Notes: generated from the sequence alone by a model not told the origin. DNA of 64,000 bases from an uncultured Bacteroides sp. (GCF_963678425.1 NZ_OY782855.1:1-64000); one strand, 5' to 3'; counted from the stretch's first letter, positions 8,698 through 18,534 are shown. Numbers and translations: made by a program.

Positions 8698-8727
8698 TTT
8701 GTACTTACAAAATGTTTGCTACCTTTG
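8698..8727 (+). promoter_or_regulatory. Bacteroides-type promoter of the ammonium transporter gene
   Basis: TTTG (8698-8701), an 18-bp spacer and TACCTTTG (8720-8727) match the -33/-7 consensus well. The leader before the ATG at 8822 would be about 88 nt. No sigma-54 element or obvious palindromic operator was seen in the shared ald-amt interval. Confidence 0.65.
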
Positions 8728-8821
8728 CGGAAAATTTCCAGAAGATTACTTTTAATATAATTTGTTGTGTCTAAATGAAAAGATTAAAAGGTAATCAGAC
8801 AATAAAAGGATAATATAACCA

Positions 8822-10171
8822 ATGAAAAAAAGATGGATTATCATGATGGCTGTTTTAGTCATCTTTTGTGTGATTGGAGTTTTTACTCCTGAAACGGCCG
8901 GACTTTGGGAGCCCGACGCGAAAGTGAATTATACAGATGTTGCCTGGATTATTACTGCAACTATATTTGTTTTAATGATGACTCCGGGATTATCATTCTT
9001 TTATGGAGGTATGGTGCGTCAAAAGAATGTAATCTCTACCATTCTTCAGAGTTTTATTGCAATGGGAATGATTAGTGTTCTCTGGGTTGTTTTTGGATTT
9101 AGTCTTGCTTTTGGCGATGATATTGGAGGTTTTGTTGGTAATCCTGCTACTTTTTTTATGTTTAGTGGGGTAGGAGCAAAAACAAATGCACTTTTATCTC
9201 CTACAATTCCGTTGGCATTGTTTGCTTTATTTCAAATGAAATTTGCAATCATTACCCCTTCGTTGATAACAGGATCATTTGCAGAACGGGTTCGTTTTTC
9301 AGCATACATGGTATTTATGGCTCTGTTTTGTATTTTTGTATATTGCCCATTGGCTCACTGGACCTGGCATCCTGATGGCTTTTTGCGTCAATTAGGAGTA
9401 ATTGATTTCGCTGGTGGTATTGTGGTGCATGCTTCATCTGGTGTTGCTGCATTAACTGGTGCCTTATTTTTAGGTAAGCGTTGTGATAAAGGTGGAGACA
9501 GAAGTCCTGCGAATATTGCTTTGGTTATTTTGGGCGCATCGATGCTTTGGTTAGGATGGTTTGGATTTAATGCAGGTTCTTCGCTTGCTGCCAACGGAGT
9601 AGCTGTAAAGGCATTCCTGAATACAAATACTGCTTCGGCTACTGCAATGCTTGCATGGATATTTTTCGACTGTTTTCGTGGACGTAAACCCTCGGCAATG
9701 GGAGCTGCAATTGGAGCAGTAGTAGGGTTGGTTGCTATAACTCCTTCGGCAGGTTATGTTACTGTAGGGCAAAGTATGTTTATTGCTTTGGTGACAACCA
9801 TTGTTTGTAATGTGGCAGTATACTGGAAAAACTATAGAGTAGATGATGCTTTGGATGTATTTCCAACTCATGGTGTAGGAGGTATTACTGGAACTATTCT
9901 TACCGGGGTCTTTGTAAATGGTTTGGTTGCAGGGAATATACATGTTTTTTTGGTACATATTTTAGCAGTTTTAATTGTTGGATCCTATACATTTGTTGTA
10001 ACTTATGCTCTTTACTGGGTAACAGACAAAATGATTCCGATGCGCGTTTCTGTTAAAAGTGAACGTATTGGCCTTGACATCAGTCAGCATGATGAGAGCT
10101 ATGGAGCTCATTTCGGTGAACGTGAACTTGCAGAATATTTAGAAGCTGAAAAAGCTGATTCAAGATTATAG
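8822..10171 (+). CDS. amt: Ammonium transporter (Amt family)
   Basis: 449 residues with eleven predicted membrane segments. The N-terminal hydrophobic helix MKKRWIIMMAVLVIFCVIGVF may be a cleaved signal. Family features are MTPGLSFFYGGMVRQKN, the pore twin-His residues (VVHASSG and FPTHGVGGI) and the AHWTWHPDGFL segment of the external vestibule. It conducts ammonium/ammonia into the cell. The hydrophilic C-terminal tail (~40 residues, ERIGLDISQHDESYGAHFGERE) is the regulatory tail that normally contacts GlnK, yet no glnK gene lies adjacent. Confidence 0.95.
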   Translation: MKKRWIIMMAVLVIFCVIGVFTPETAGLWEPDAKVNYTDVAWIITATIFVLMMTPGLSFFYGGMVRQKNVISTILQSFIAMGMISVLWVVFGFSLAFGDDIGGFVGNPATFFMFSGVGAKTNALLSPTIPLALFALFQMKFAIITPSLITGSFAERVRFSAYMVFMALFCIFVYCPLAHWTWHPDGFLRQLGVIDFAGGIVVHASSGVAALTGALFLGKRCDKGGDRSPANIALVILGASMLWLGWFGFNAGSSLAANGVAVKAFLNTNTASATAMLAWIFFDCFRGRKPSAMGAAIGAVVGLVAITPSAGYVTVGQSMFIALVTTIVCNVAVYWKNYRVDDALDVFPTHGVGGITGTILTGVFVNGLVAGNIHVFLVHILAVLIVGSYTFVVTYALYWVTDKMIPMRVSVKSERIGLDISQHDESYGAHFGERELAEYLEAEKADSRL

Positions 10172-10206
10172 CTTAACTTTTAAAAGAATAAGATACTTAA
10201 AAGGAA

Positions 10207-10258
10207 ATTCTCCTGTATAGATAATAGTTTTTAATTATCTATACAGGAGAATCTCTTT
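10207..10258 (+). terminator. Strong rho-independent terminator after amt
   Basis: A perfect 19-bp stem (10207-10225 against 10234-10252) with an 8-nt loop is followed by CTCTTTTT. It is among the longest perfect hairpins in the window. Confidence 0.85.
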
Positions 10259-10319
10259 TTATACACCATTTGGAACCACATCGGGAAGATGTCTTTTAAA
10301 ATGGCATTTTATTAATATA

Positions 10320-11177
10320 TTAAGTACATAATTCCTTCAGTGCCGATTTAATTTCAGGATATTGAAACAAATATCCATAATTCAGTAGCTTATAAGGAAA
10401 TACTTTTTGTCCCTTTGTAATAATGGAAGCGCTCTCTCCATAGAGGATTCTAAATATAAACGAAGGTATATGTAAGAATACCGGGCGATGGCTTATCTTT
10501 GCCAAGGTATAGGTAAATATAAGATTATCGCACATTTGAGGAGCTGTGCAGTGAATAGTTCCTTTAATTCCCTTCGTATTAATTATTGTCCAGAAAATAT
10601 CTAATAAGTCGTTTATATGTATCCACGAGAAACCTTGATTGCCAGAGGCTATTCTTCCTCCTGCAAATAAACGGAATGGGAGAAACATTTTTGGAAATGC
10701 ACCTCCGTCTTTACTCAATACAACTCCCAGCCGCGGAATAACTAAGCGCACATCAGGAGATATTTTTTTCGCTTCAGCTTCCCATTCCATACAGACACTG
10801 GCCAGAAAACCTTTGTCATAAGTTCCATCTCTTTCACTCCATACTTCCTTGTCTGCATATATCCCTACAGCGGAAACCGAGATAAAGAGTTCAGGCTTAC
10901 TTGCTAGTTCATTGATTGTTTGTACTAAATAGCGGGTTGTATTAATTCGACTGTCTCTTATTTTCTGTTTATTTGATTTAGTCCACCGGCAATTTATAGA
11001 AGCTCCGGCTAGATTAATTACTGCATCACAACCGTTTAAAAGAGAAATTAATTTAGACTTTTGATCCAAAAGAAGATACTCTCTCTTAATGGCATAAACT
11101 TGGGCACCTTTATTTGTTAAGAAAGTAATAAGATGCTTTCCGATAAACCCTGTGCTTCCTGTAATTGCAATTTTCAT
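10320..11177 (-). CDS. TIGR01777-family NAD(P)-dependent epimerase (YfcH-like)
   Basis: 285 residues, an extended short-chain dehydrogenase. The dinucleotide motif is GSTGFIGKHL (7-16), followed by NLAGASINCRWT, where this family has NLAG.(P/S)I..RW. SVSAVGIYADKE and WEAEAKK cover the catalytic Ser/Tyr region. The DUF1731-like C-terminal part is present (VFLHIPSFIFRILYGESASIITKGQKVFP). Substrate and physiological role are unknown for this family; it is cytoplasmic. It stands alone on the minus strand, divergent from the M23 peptidase gene. Confidence 0.85.
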   Translation of the reverse strand: MKIAITGSTGFIGKHLITFLTNKGAQVYAIKREYLLLDQKSKLISLLNGCDAVINLAGASINCRWTKSNKQKIRDSRINTTRYLVQTINELASKPELFISVSAVGIYADKEVWSERDGTYDKGFLASVCMEWEAEAKKISPDVRLVIPRLGVVLSKDGGAFPKMFLPFRLFAGGRIASGNQGFSWIHINDLLDIFWTIINTKGIKGTIHCTAPQMCDNLIFTYTLAKISHRPVFLHIPSFIFRILYGESASIITKGQKVFPYKLLNYGYLFQYPEIKSALKELCT

Positions 11178-11282
11178 AACGTGATTTTTTTGCTTTGTTA
11201 TCTATTAACGCTTTATGTGGGCATTATGTTGATTCAGTGTGATTAATATTTCTAATGATTATGCATTTTGAATAAAAATCAG

Positions 11283-11290
11283 TAAGTTTG
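11283..11290 (+). promoter_or_regulatory. -7 box upstream of the M23 peptidase gene
   Basis: TAAGTTTG matches TAnnTTTG. Transcription from about 11297 would leave about 20 nt before the ATG at 11317. The -33 element is not convincing. Confidence 0.4.
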
Positions 11291-11316
11291 CACCTCTTAA
11301 AATAGTATTGGTTTTA

Positions 11317-12960
11317 ATGAAAAGATATATAATTGCTCTGATGTTGTTTAGTGGAATTTCACTTTCAGCAAGGGAGACAAAAAAGGTCGAATTTGTACCG
11401 CCGTTAAACATTTCCCTTCTCCTCAGTGGGAACTTTGGAGAGTTGAGGGCGAATCACTTTCATGGAGGGCTTGATTTCAAAACAAAAGGTTTAACTGGAT
11501 TGCCTGTTTTTAGTATTGCAGATGGATATGTTTCTAAAATATGTGTATCATTTGGATCTGGGTACATGCTTTATGTGAGGCATAAGAATGGCTACACTTC
11601 CATTTATCGTCACATGCTTGGCTTTGTGCGCACAATATCAGCTTACGCAGAAAAATATCAGTATGAACATGAATTGGATGAAGTGGATATTAATCTTTCT
11701 CCTGATGAATTTCCAGTAAAAGCTGGTCAGCAAATAGGATGGAGCGGAAACGAAGGATACTCTTTTGGTCCACACCTGCACATGGATCTTTTTAAAACAG
11801 AATCAGGTGATTTTGTGAATCCTCTTCAATTTTTGGTCAAAGTGGTTAAAGACACTAAGGCTCCCAGAGCTGAATCAATCATGTTATTTCCGCAAAGAGG
11901 AGAAGGTGTGATAAACGGAAAACAATCCAATCAGTCTTTTCTTCCTTATGGAAAGAGAGTGATTGAGGCTTGGGGAGAGATAGGTGCCGGCATCAAGGCG
12001 CATGATTACATGGATTATATTCAGATTCGTTATGGCGTTTATTCCGTTTCTTTGTATGTCGATGGAAAAAGAATTAGCAGCTATAATATGGATCATTTTT
12101 CAGAATATGAGAATCGTATGGTTAATTCTTGTGCATATGACGGATATATGAAATCTTTCCGTGATCCAGGTAACAAACTTCGGGCTTTACATACCGATGA
12201 GAGCCGTGGAATTATTAATATAAATGAAGAACGGGATTATAAGTTTTTGTATGTATTGAAAGATGTGCACGGGAATATTTCCCGCTACGCATTTACTGTA
12301 CGCGGAAAAAAACAAAATATTCCGGAATGGAATCCAGAAAATAAATATATTTTAAAGTGGAATAAACAGAATATTCTGGAGAAGCCAGGTGTTCAGCTCA
12401 CTATTCCCTATGGAATGGTATATCAGGATGAACCAATAAATTTTGAAGTGTATAATGTAAAAAATGCAATATCTTTAGAATGTCAGCTGAATAATGTAGC
12501 GCTGCCTTTACAGGCTCCTTGTGAATTGCAGATTGGGATACGTAAGATGGTTACTCCAAATACAAAGAAATATTACATTGCTCAAAAAATAGGTGGAAGA
12601 TATAAGTCAGTTGGAGGAGTATACAATAATGGATTTGTCTGTGCAAATATTAAAGAGTTAGGTACGTATTCGGTGAAGGTAGACACTATTCGTCCCAAAA
12701 TAGCTCAGGTGGGGAAAAGTTACTGGGGAAAAACAGGAATAGTTTCTTTTTCCATTTATGATAATGAAACAGGAATAAAATATTATAAGGGAAAGATTGA
12801 CGGAAAGTTTGCTCTTTTTCATTTGAGAATGATGAATTCCAGATTGAGCTGCAGACTTGATTCCAGAAGGGTTCAGAAAGGAATCCGGCACAGTCTGGAA
12901 TTATTGGTAATTGATAATTGTGGCAATGCCTCAATCTATAATGATTCATTTGTGTGGTAA
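11317..12960 (+). CDS. M23-family (LytM) peptidase, exported
   Basis: 547 residues from the ATG at 11317, beginning MKRYIIALMLFSGISLSA, a signal peptide. An earlier ATG at 11308 adds three residues. The LytM domain is N-terminal: HFHGGLDF gives the metal ligands His and Asp (His52 and Asp56 counted from 11308), YRHML gives His102 and HLHMD gives His156/His158. The zinc site is therefore complete and the enzyme should cleave peptidoglycan cross-bridges. The remaining ~370 residues form beta-rich domains without a family I recognise, perhaps for substrate or partner binding. The stop is 17 bp before the next start. Confidence 0.85.
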   Translation: MKRYIIALMLFSGISLSARETKKVEFVPPLNISLLLSGNFGELRANHFHGGLDFKTKGLTGLPVFSIADGYVSKICVSFGSGYMLYVRHKNGYTSIYRHMLGFVRTISAYAEKYQYEHELDEVDINLSPDEFPVKAGQQIGWSGNEGYSFGPHLHMDLFKTESGDFVNPLQFLVKVVKDTKAPRAESIMLFPQRGEGVINGKQSNQSFLPYGKRVIEAWGEIGAGIKAHDYMDYIQIRYGVYSVSLYVDGKRISSYNMDHFSEYENRMVNSCAYDGYMKSFRDPGNKLRALHTDESRGIININEERDYKFLYVLKDVHGNISRYAFTVRGKKQNIPEWNPENKYILKWNKQNILEKPGVQLTIPYGMVYQDEPINFEVYNVKNAISLECQLNNVALPLQAPCELQIGIRKMVTPNTKKYYIAQKIGGRYKSVGGVYNNGFVCANIKELGTYSVKVDTIRPKIAQVGKSYWGKTGIVSFSIYDNETGIKYYKGKIDGKFALFHLRMMNSRLSCRLDSRRVQKGIRHSLELLVIDNCGNASIYNDSFVW

Positions 12961-12977
12961 TAATAAGACAAGAATAT

Positions 12978-14615
12978 ATGAATAAAAGACTTTTAACATT
13001 TGCTCTTTTGCTGTTTGCAATGCTGATAGAAACCTTTGCCTGTACAAATTTGATTGTGGGGAAAAATGCTTCAACTGATGGCTCAACCATTGTTTCATAC
13101 TCTGCAGATTCTTATGGAATGTTTGGCTATTTATGCCATTATCCTGCCGGTACATATCCAAAAGGAACCATGATGAATATACATGACTGGGATACCGGCA
13201 AGTACCTGGGACAGATTGAACAAGCAAAAAAAACGTATAATGTGATTGGTAATATGAATGAATTTCAGGTTACCATTGGAGAAACAACTTTCGGTGGTCG
13301 TCCGGAACTGGCTGACTCAACAGGTGTTATCGATTACGGAAGTTTGATTTATATTGCACTTCAGCGTTCTCATACTGCGAGAGAGGCAATTCAGACAATG
13401 GACAAACTGGTTCAGGAATACGGATATTGCAGTGAAGGCGAATCTTTTTCCATTGCTGATCCTAATGAAGTCTGGATTATGGAAATGATTGGCAAAGGAC
13501 CTGGTATTCGTGGAGCTGTATGGGTTGCTGTACGTATTCCTGACGATTGTATTTCAGCTCATGCCAATCAATCTCGTATTCGTCAGTTCAACATAGATGA
13601 TAAAGAAAACTGCATGTATTCTTCTGATGTAATCTCGTTTGCTCGTGAAAAGAAATATTTCAATGGTGTGAATAAAGACTTTAGTTTTGCGGATGCTTAT
13701 GCTCCGCTTGATTTCGAAGCACGCCGTTTTTGTGAAGCCAGAGTCTGGAGCTATTTCCGGATGTTCAATCCTGAGATGAATTCATATTTGAGTTATGTTC
13801 AGGGAACCAGCAATGAGCCGATGCCTCTTTATATAAAACCTGTAAAGAAAGTATCCGTACAGGATGTGAAGAATGCTATGCGCGACCATTATGAAGGAAC
13901 TCCACTTGATTTAACTAAAGACCCGGGAGCCGGCCCTTACAAAAGCCCGTATCGCCTTTCTCCGTTAACGTATAAGGTCGGTGATCAGGAATATTTCAAT
14001 GAACGTCCCATCTCTACTCAACAAACCGGCTTTACTTTTGTGGCTCAAATGAGAGCGGATAAACCTGATGCAATTGGTGGTGTGCTATGGTTCGGCATGG
14101 ATGATGCGAATATGACTGTTTATACACCGGTTTACTGCTGTACAGATAAAGTTCCGGATTGCTACGCTCAGGGAAAAGGTGATTATATCACTTTCTCCTG
14201 GGAATCTTCTTTCTGGATATTTAACTGGGTGGCTAATATGGTTTACCCTCGCTATAGTTTGCTGATTGATGATGTTCGTTCCAGCCAGAAGGATTTGGAG
14301 AGTGAATTTAATATGTCTCAGGATGCAATAGAAGCTACAGCTGCTAAAATGCTAGAAACGGATCCGGCCAAAGCAAAAGCTTTCCTGAACAATTATACAA
14401 ATATGACGGCTCAGACTGCTTTTGATACATGGAAGCACCTTGGGGAATTCCTTATTGTGAAATACAATGACGGAGTGGTAAAGCGTATGAAAAACGGACA
14501 ATTTGAACGTAACGCTATTGGTCAGCCTGCACCTGTAATACGTCCCGGATATCCTAAAGATTTTCTGGAAGAATTGGTTAAAGTTACGGGAGATCGCTAT
14601 AAAGTAACCAAATAA
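12978..14615 (+). CDS. C69-family dipeptidase, exported
   Basis: 545 residues. I chose the ATG giving MNKRLLTFALLLFAMLIETF as a signal sequence. Cys22 (ACTNLIVGKNAS) becomes the N-terminal nucleophile after removal of the leader, as in PepD/dipeptidase A. Other family marks are DGSTIVSYSADSYG, SEGESFSIADPNEVWIMEMIGKG and the VAVRIPDDCISAHANQSRI block. It hydrolyses dipeptides, likely in the periplasm. It begins 17 bp after the M23 gene, so the two envelope peptidases may work on the same peptidoglycan- or protein-derived peptides. Confidence 0.9.
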   Translation: MNKRLLTFALLLFAMLIETFACTNLIVGKNASTDGSTIVSYSADSYGMFGYLCHYPAGTYPKGTMMNIHDWDTGKYLGQIEQAKKTYNVIGNMNEFQVTIGETTFGGRPELADSTGVIDYGSLIYIALQRSHTAREAIQTMDKLVQEYGYCSEGESFSIADPNEVWIMEMIGKGPGIRGAVWVAVRIPDDCISAHANQSRIRQFNIDDKENCMYSSDVISFAREKKYFNGVNKDFSFADAYAPLDFEARRFCEARVWSYFRMFNPEMNSYLSYVQGTSNEPMPLYIKPVKKVSVQDVKNAMRDHYEGTPLDLTKDPGAGPYKSPYRLSPLTYKVGDQEYFNERPISTQQTGFTFVAQMRADKPDAIGGVLWFGMDDANMTVYTPVYCCTDKVPDCYAQGKGDYITFSWESSFWIFNWVANMVYPRYSLLIDDVRSSQKDLESEFNMSQDAIEATAAKMLETDPAKAKAFLNNYTNMTAQTAFDTWKHLGEFLIVKYNDGVVKRMKNGQFERNAIGQPAPVIRPGYPKDFLEELVKVTGDRYKVTK

Positions 14616-14672
14616 GTCTTTAAACAGACAAAAAGGTTGCTTTATTAGGTAGAAGAAGTAAATGAAATTTCT

Positions 14673-14680
14673 TACTTTTG
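14673..14680 (+). promoter_or_regulatory. -7 box upstream of the phosphohexomutase gene
   Basis: TACTTTTG matches TAnnTTTG. The ATG follows 46 bp downstream. No clear -33 box. Confidence 0.4.
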
Positions 14681-14726
14681 TGTCGTTGTTAATATTATGA
14701 ACACATTAATTTAAATAAACAATCGT

Positions 14727-16475
14727 ATGGACAATCAAGAATTAATAAAATTCGTAACTGAAAAGGCTAACAAATGGCTCACTCCGGCTTACGATGCAGA
14801 AACACAGTCTGAAGTAAAAAGAATGTTGGAAAATGAAGATAAGACAGAACTTATTGAATCATTTTACAAAGACTTGGAATTCGGTACTGGTGGCTTGCGT
14901 GGTATTATGGGAGTTGGCAGCAATCGTATGAATATTTACACGGTTGGAGCTGCAACTCAAGGTTTGTCTAACTATCTGAATAAGTCTTTCAAGGAATTAA
15001 AGCAGATTTCTGCTGTTATTGGCCATGATAGCCGTAACAATAGTCGTAAGTTCGCCGAAATTTCTGCCAATATATTTTCTGCTAATGGAATAAAGGTCTA
15101 TTTATTTGAAGATCTTCGTCCTACTCCTGAGATGTCTTTCACAATTCGTCAATTGGGCTCCCAAAGTGGTATTATTCTTACTGCTTCTCATAACCCAAAA
15201 GAATATAACGGATATAAAGCATATTGGGATGATGGTGCTCAGGTACTTGCACCTCACGATAACGGAATTATTGATGAAGTGAATAAAGTAGCTTCTGCTG
15301 CCGATATTAAATTTGAAGGTAATCCTGCTTTGATTGAAATTATCGGAGAAGAGATTGATAAAGCATACCTGGATAAAGTTAAGACCGTATCTATTGATCC
15401 TGAAGTTATTGCCCGTCATAATGATTTGAAGATTGTATATACTCCAATCCACGGAACAGGAGTTCATATCATTCCTCGTTCTTTGAAAATGTGGGGCTTT
15501 ACTAATGTTATTCCTGTTCCTGAACAGAATGTAATTAGTGGTGATTTTCCTACAGTGAAGTCTCCTAATCCGGAAGAACCAGCTGCATTGTCAATGGCAA
15601 TCGAGAAAGCAAAAGCTACAGATGCTGATTTAGTGATGGCTTCTGACCCTGATGCCGACCGTGTAGGTATTTCCTGCAAGAACGATAAAGGCGAATGGGT
15701 ACTAATCAACGGAAACCAGACTTGCCTGATGTATCTATATTACATCATCACTCAATATAAAGCACTGGACAAGATTAAAGGCGATGAATTTGTAGTGAAG
15801 ACCATTGTTACCACAGAACTTGTGAAAACTATTGCAGATCGTAATAAGATTGAATTGCTCGACTGCTATACTGGTTTCAAATGGATTGCACGTGAAATTC
15901 GTTTGGCAGAAGGAAAGAAAACATACATTGGTGGTGGAGAAGAAAGTTACGGATTCCTTGCTGAAGATTTCTGCCGCGATAAAGATGCTGTATCTGCTTG
16001 CTGTTTGATAGCTGAAGTTGCTGCCTGGGCAAAAGATAATGGCAAAACATTATATGAACTGTTGCAGGATATTTATGTGGAATACGGATTCTCTAAGGAA
16101 AAAGGTGTTTCTGTTGTAAAACAAGGTAAGAGCGGAGCGGAAGAAATCAAGCAAATGATGACTGATTTCCGTAACAATCCTCCTAAAGAAATGGCTGGAT
16201 CTAAGATTGTTCTTTATAAAGACTTCCAGACATTGCAACAAACCAATACTGTTACTGGTGAGAAAACTGTTTTGGATATGCCTGAATCTTCTAATGTATT
16301 GCAATATTTTACAGAAGATGGAAGTAAAGTATCTATCCGTCCTTCAGGAACAGAACCAAAGATAAAGTTCTATATTGAAGTGAAAGGCGATATAAAATCA
16401 CGTGCAGATTATGATAAATCAAATGCTGCTGCTGATAAAAAAATTAAAGCCGTAATGACTTCTCTTGGAATCTAA
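14727..16475 (+). CDS. pgm: Phosphoglucomutase/phosphomannomutase
   Basis: 582 residues, full length for the four-domain alpha-D-phosphohexomutase family. Domain 1 carries the phosphoserine loop TASHNPKEYNGYKAYW with Ser154. Domain 2 carries the Mg-binding loop SDPDADRVGI, domain 3 the sugar loop GGGEESYG, and domain 4 the phosphate loop RPSGTEPKIKFY. It interconverts hexose 1- and 6-phosphates, supplying UDP- or GDP-sugar precursors and glycogen metabolism, in the cytoplasm. It is monocistronic with its own -7 box and terminator. Confidence 0.93.
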   Translation: MDNQELIKFVTEKANKWLTPAYDAETQSEVKRMLENEDKTELIESFYKDLEFGTGGLRGIMGVGSNRMNIYTVGAATQGLSNYLNKSFKELKQISAVIGHDSRNNSRKFAEISANIFSANGIKVYLFEDLRPTPEMSFTIRQLGSQSGIILTASHNPKEYNGYKAYWDDGAQVLAPHDNGIIDEVNKVASAADIKFEGNPALIEIIGEEIDKAYLDKVKTVSIDPEVIARHNDLKIVYTPIHGTGVHIIPRSLKMWGFTNVIPVPEQNVISGDFPTVKSPNPEEPAALSMAIEKAKATDADLVMASDPDADRVGISCKNDKGEWVLINGNQTCLMYLYYIITQYKALDKIKGDEFVVKTIVTTELVKTIADRNKIELLDCYTGFKWIAREIRLAEGKKTYIGGGEESYGFLAEDFCRDKDAVSACCLIAEVAAWAKDNGKTLYELLQDIYVEYGFSKEKGVSVVKQGKSGAEEIKQMMTDFRNNPPKEMAGSKIVLYKDFQTLQQTNTVTGEKTVLDMPESSNVLQYFTEDGSKVSIRPSGTEPKIKFYIEVKGDIKSRADYDKSNAAADKKIKAVMTSLGI

Positions 16476-16496
16476 TGAGAAATTATATCTTATAAC

Positions 16497-16532
16497 AAAA
16501 AAGCTGTTTCATTATTGAGACAGCTTTTTTAT
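16497..16532 (+). terminator. Bidirectional terminator between pgm and the lipoprotein gene
   Basis: Stem AAAAAAGCTGTTT against AGACAGCTTTTTT, with A and T tracts on both sides. It can end transcription from both converging genes. Confidence 0.75.
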
Positions 16533-16550
16533 TATAGAAACTTTTATTGG

Positions 16551-16919
16551 CTATTTTTTACAGCTACAGCTAGTATCATAAGTTGATTCTTCATTTCCTT
16601 GTTCCTGAGAGATCAGTTTCGAATTTTCGAAATGAAATATTGTATTTATCATATACCATCCTTTTATGTATAGTTGCTCTTTGTAGTATAGGTCTTCGTG
16701 CAATATCTTATCTTTATCGTAGAAAAAGCTTGACTTGTAAGGCTTCCCAAAAATAGAAATCAGTTCTGCTTTGTTCATACCAGGTTTTACCTTATCGCTT
16801 GTTACAAACATACTTTTCGTATCATCTTTTGGAATGAATGAACCTTCGTTTTCTATCTTTGAAGTGATACAACTGGATAGTGATAATGAGATTAATAGTA
16901 ATAAACAGATCTTTTTCAT
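16551..16919 (-). CDS. BamE/SmpA-like small lipoprotein
   Basis: 122 residues from the ATG giving MKKICLLLLISLSLSSC, a lipoprotein signal with Cys17. The mature part contains VKPGMNKAELISIFGKPYK, the pattern of BamE/SmpA-type domains (xGMskaeVi..lGkP). The C-terminus is Cys/Ser-rich (TYDTSCSCKK). It is probably anchored in a periplasmic-facing membrane leaflet. A role in outer-membrane assembly would be an extrapolation from the fold. It lies 40 bp downstream of cdd on the same strand, so the two may be co-transcribed. Confidence 0.65.
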   Translation of the reverse strand: MKKICLLLLISLSLSSCITSKIENEGSFIPKDDTKSMFVTSDKVKPGMNKAELISIFGKPYKSSFFYDKDKILHEDLYYKEQLYIKGWYMINTIFHFENSKLISQEQGNEESTYDTSCSCKK

Positions 16920-16959
16920 ATTATTGCTCCATTTTAATATTAAGATTGTAAATCGAAAA

Positions 16960-17439
16960 TTATTCCATAGCCGAAGCATCAAAAGAGAGAGGAAGCAAAC
17001 TACCAATTCCCTCTACCAGATAAATACAACTTTTCCCGTAAAGCAGAATGCGAATGGAATTTCCAAAACGTTTCTCTGTTTCCAGAATAACCTGTCGGCA
17101 AGCGCCACAAGGGGGGATTGGTGTATCAATAAAATCTCGTTCCGTACGGGCAGCGATAGCAAGAGTCTTTACTGCTGAATCAGGATATTGGGAATTTGCA
17201 TAGAATAAGGTGGTTCGTTCGGCGCAAAGTCCGGATGGATACGCTGCATTCTCCTGATTAGTCCCTGTAACGGTAATGCCATTGTCAAGCAAAGCGGCAG
17301 CTCCTACAGAGAACTTTGAATAAGGAGCATAACTACGTTTGGTTGCTTCTATTGATTGCTCTATTAATTTTTTATCTTCATCTGAAAGTTCGTCGTATTG
17401 GTATACTTTAATAATAGATTTGATCGTAAGATCTTTCAT
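16960..17439 (-). CDS. cdd: Cytidine deaminase
   Basis: 159 residues, the homotetrameric zinc enzyme. The catalytic motif GLCAERTTLF holds one Cys ligand and the proton-shuttle Glu; PCGACRQV supplies the other two Cys ligands. SYAPYSKFSVGAAAL is the substrate-binding strand. It deaminates cytidine and deoxycytidine to uridine forms in pyrimidine salvage. It is divergent from the glucosaminidase gene, with about 106 bp between their starts. Confidence 0.95.
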   Translation of the reverse strand: MKDLTIKSIIKVYQYDELSDEDKKLIEQSIEATKRSYAPYSKFSVGAAALLDNGITVTGTNQENAAYPSGLCAERTTLFYANSQYPDSAVKTLAIAARTERDFIDTPIPPCGACRQVILETEKRFGNSIRILLYGKSCIYLVEGIGSLLPLSFDASAME

Positions 17440-17545
17440 AACTATACTGTTTTTATAGGTTTCATAACAAAGTTAATAAAAGAGATTGGTAAATTCGATT
17501 ATTTTTATGACTTTTGTGATTCGAAACAGAATAAAAATAAGAAGT

Positions 17546-18454
17546 ATGAAATTTTTTAGATTGTTTTTTTTATTTGTGTTGTTGCCGTTTTGTGCAAGTA
17601 TGGCGCAGGCCCAATACAGAAATTCCAAATATGTAGCATACGTAAGGCAATACAGTAATTTAGCCATAGAACAGATGAAAGAATATAAAATACCGGCTAG
17701 TATTACTCTTTCTCAAGGATTACTTGAATCTGGTGCCGGGGAGAGCTCCCTGGCAAAAGAGTCAAATAATCATTTTGGAATTAAATGTGGCATGCGTTGG
17801 AACGGACCCAATGTTTTTCATAATGATGATGCTCCTAACGAATGCTTCCGTGCATATAATAATCCGAATGCTTCTTATGAAGATCATTCTAAATTTCTTA
17901 TTTCCGGTGCACGATATGCATTTCTTTTTCGTCTTGACATAACTGACTATAAGGGTTGGGCAAGAGGACTCAAACAAGCAGGATATGCTACAGACCCCTC
18001 TTATGCTAATCGTCTGATTACTATTATTGAAGATTATGAGCTTTATAAATATGACAAAGAAGGACTTTCTAATAAGAGAAATGTCCATGATAGAAAGGAA
18101 AAGAAGTCTATTGTTCCTCATAAGGCATATATTGCAAATGATCTGCTTTATGTTATTGCTCGTCGTGGAGATACGTTCGAAAGTATTGCCGATGAGTTCG
18201 ATACATACGCAAGAAAGCTCATCAAAGATAATGATCTTACCAAGGATTACACATTGGCAGAGGGAGATATTATTTATCTTCACCAGAAAAACAAACATGC
18301 TTCAGAAAAGTATACTGTTCATGTAGTTCGTGAAGACGATTCAATGCATAGCATTTCTCAATTATATGGTATCAGACTTAAGAACCTTTACAAACTGAAT
18401 AAGAAATCAGGCGAGTATGTTCCTCAGGTGGGAGATTTAATCTGGCTGAGATAA
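17546..18454 (+). CDS. GH73-type glucosaminidase with two LysM domains
   Basis: 302 residues from the ATG giving MKFFRLFFLFVLLPFCASMAQA, a signal peptide. The mannosyl-glycoprotein endo-beta-N-acetylglucosaminidase (GH73) domain runs to about residue 170, with the catalytic Glu in TLSQGLLESGAGESSLA and NNHFGIKCG. Two LysM peptidoglycan-binding domains follow (YVIARRGDTFESIADEF... and YTVHVVREDDSMHSISQLYG...). It should hydrolyse peptidoglycan glycan strands. A short charged linker (KYDKEGLSNKRNVHDRKEKK) separates the catalytic and binding parts. Confidence 0.9.
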   Translation: MKFFRLFFLFVLLPFCASMAQAQYRNSKYVAYVRQYSNLAIEQMKEYKIPASITLSQGLLESGAGESSLAKESNNHFGIKCGMRWNGPNVFHNDDAPNECFRAYNNPNASYEDHSKFLISGARYAFLFRLDITDYKGWARGLKQAGYATDPSYANRLITIIEDYELYKYDKEGLSNKRNVHDRKEKKSIVPHKAYIANDLLYVIARRGDTFESIADEFDTYARKLIKDNDLTKDYTLAEGDIIYLHQKNKHASEKYTVHVVREDDSMHSISQLYGIRLKNLYKLNKKSGEYVPQVGDLIWLR

Positions 18455-18485
18455 TATACCTCGTTTAAATATTGGTACATAGATT

Positions 18486-18534
18486 AATATTGCCGTGTAA
18501 CTTCAAAACAAAAGTTACACGGCAATATTTTTTA
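18486..18534 (+). terminator. Strong terminator after the glucosaminidase gene
   Basis: A perfect 18-bp stem (18486-18503 against 18512-18529) with an 8-nt loop is followed by TTTTA. It also separates the gene from the convergent 18.6-kb gene. Confidence 0.8.

Noticed and set aside
8565..8821. Sigma-54 promoter for the ammonium transporter, as in proteobacteria
   Set aside because: No TGGCAC-N5-TTGC element was found; a good -33/-7 pair is present instead.
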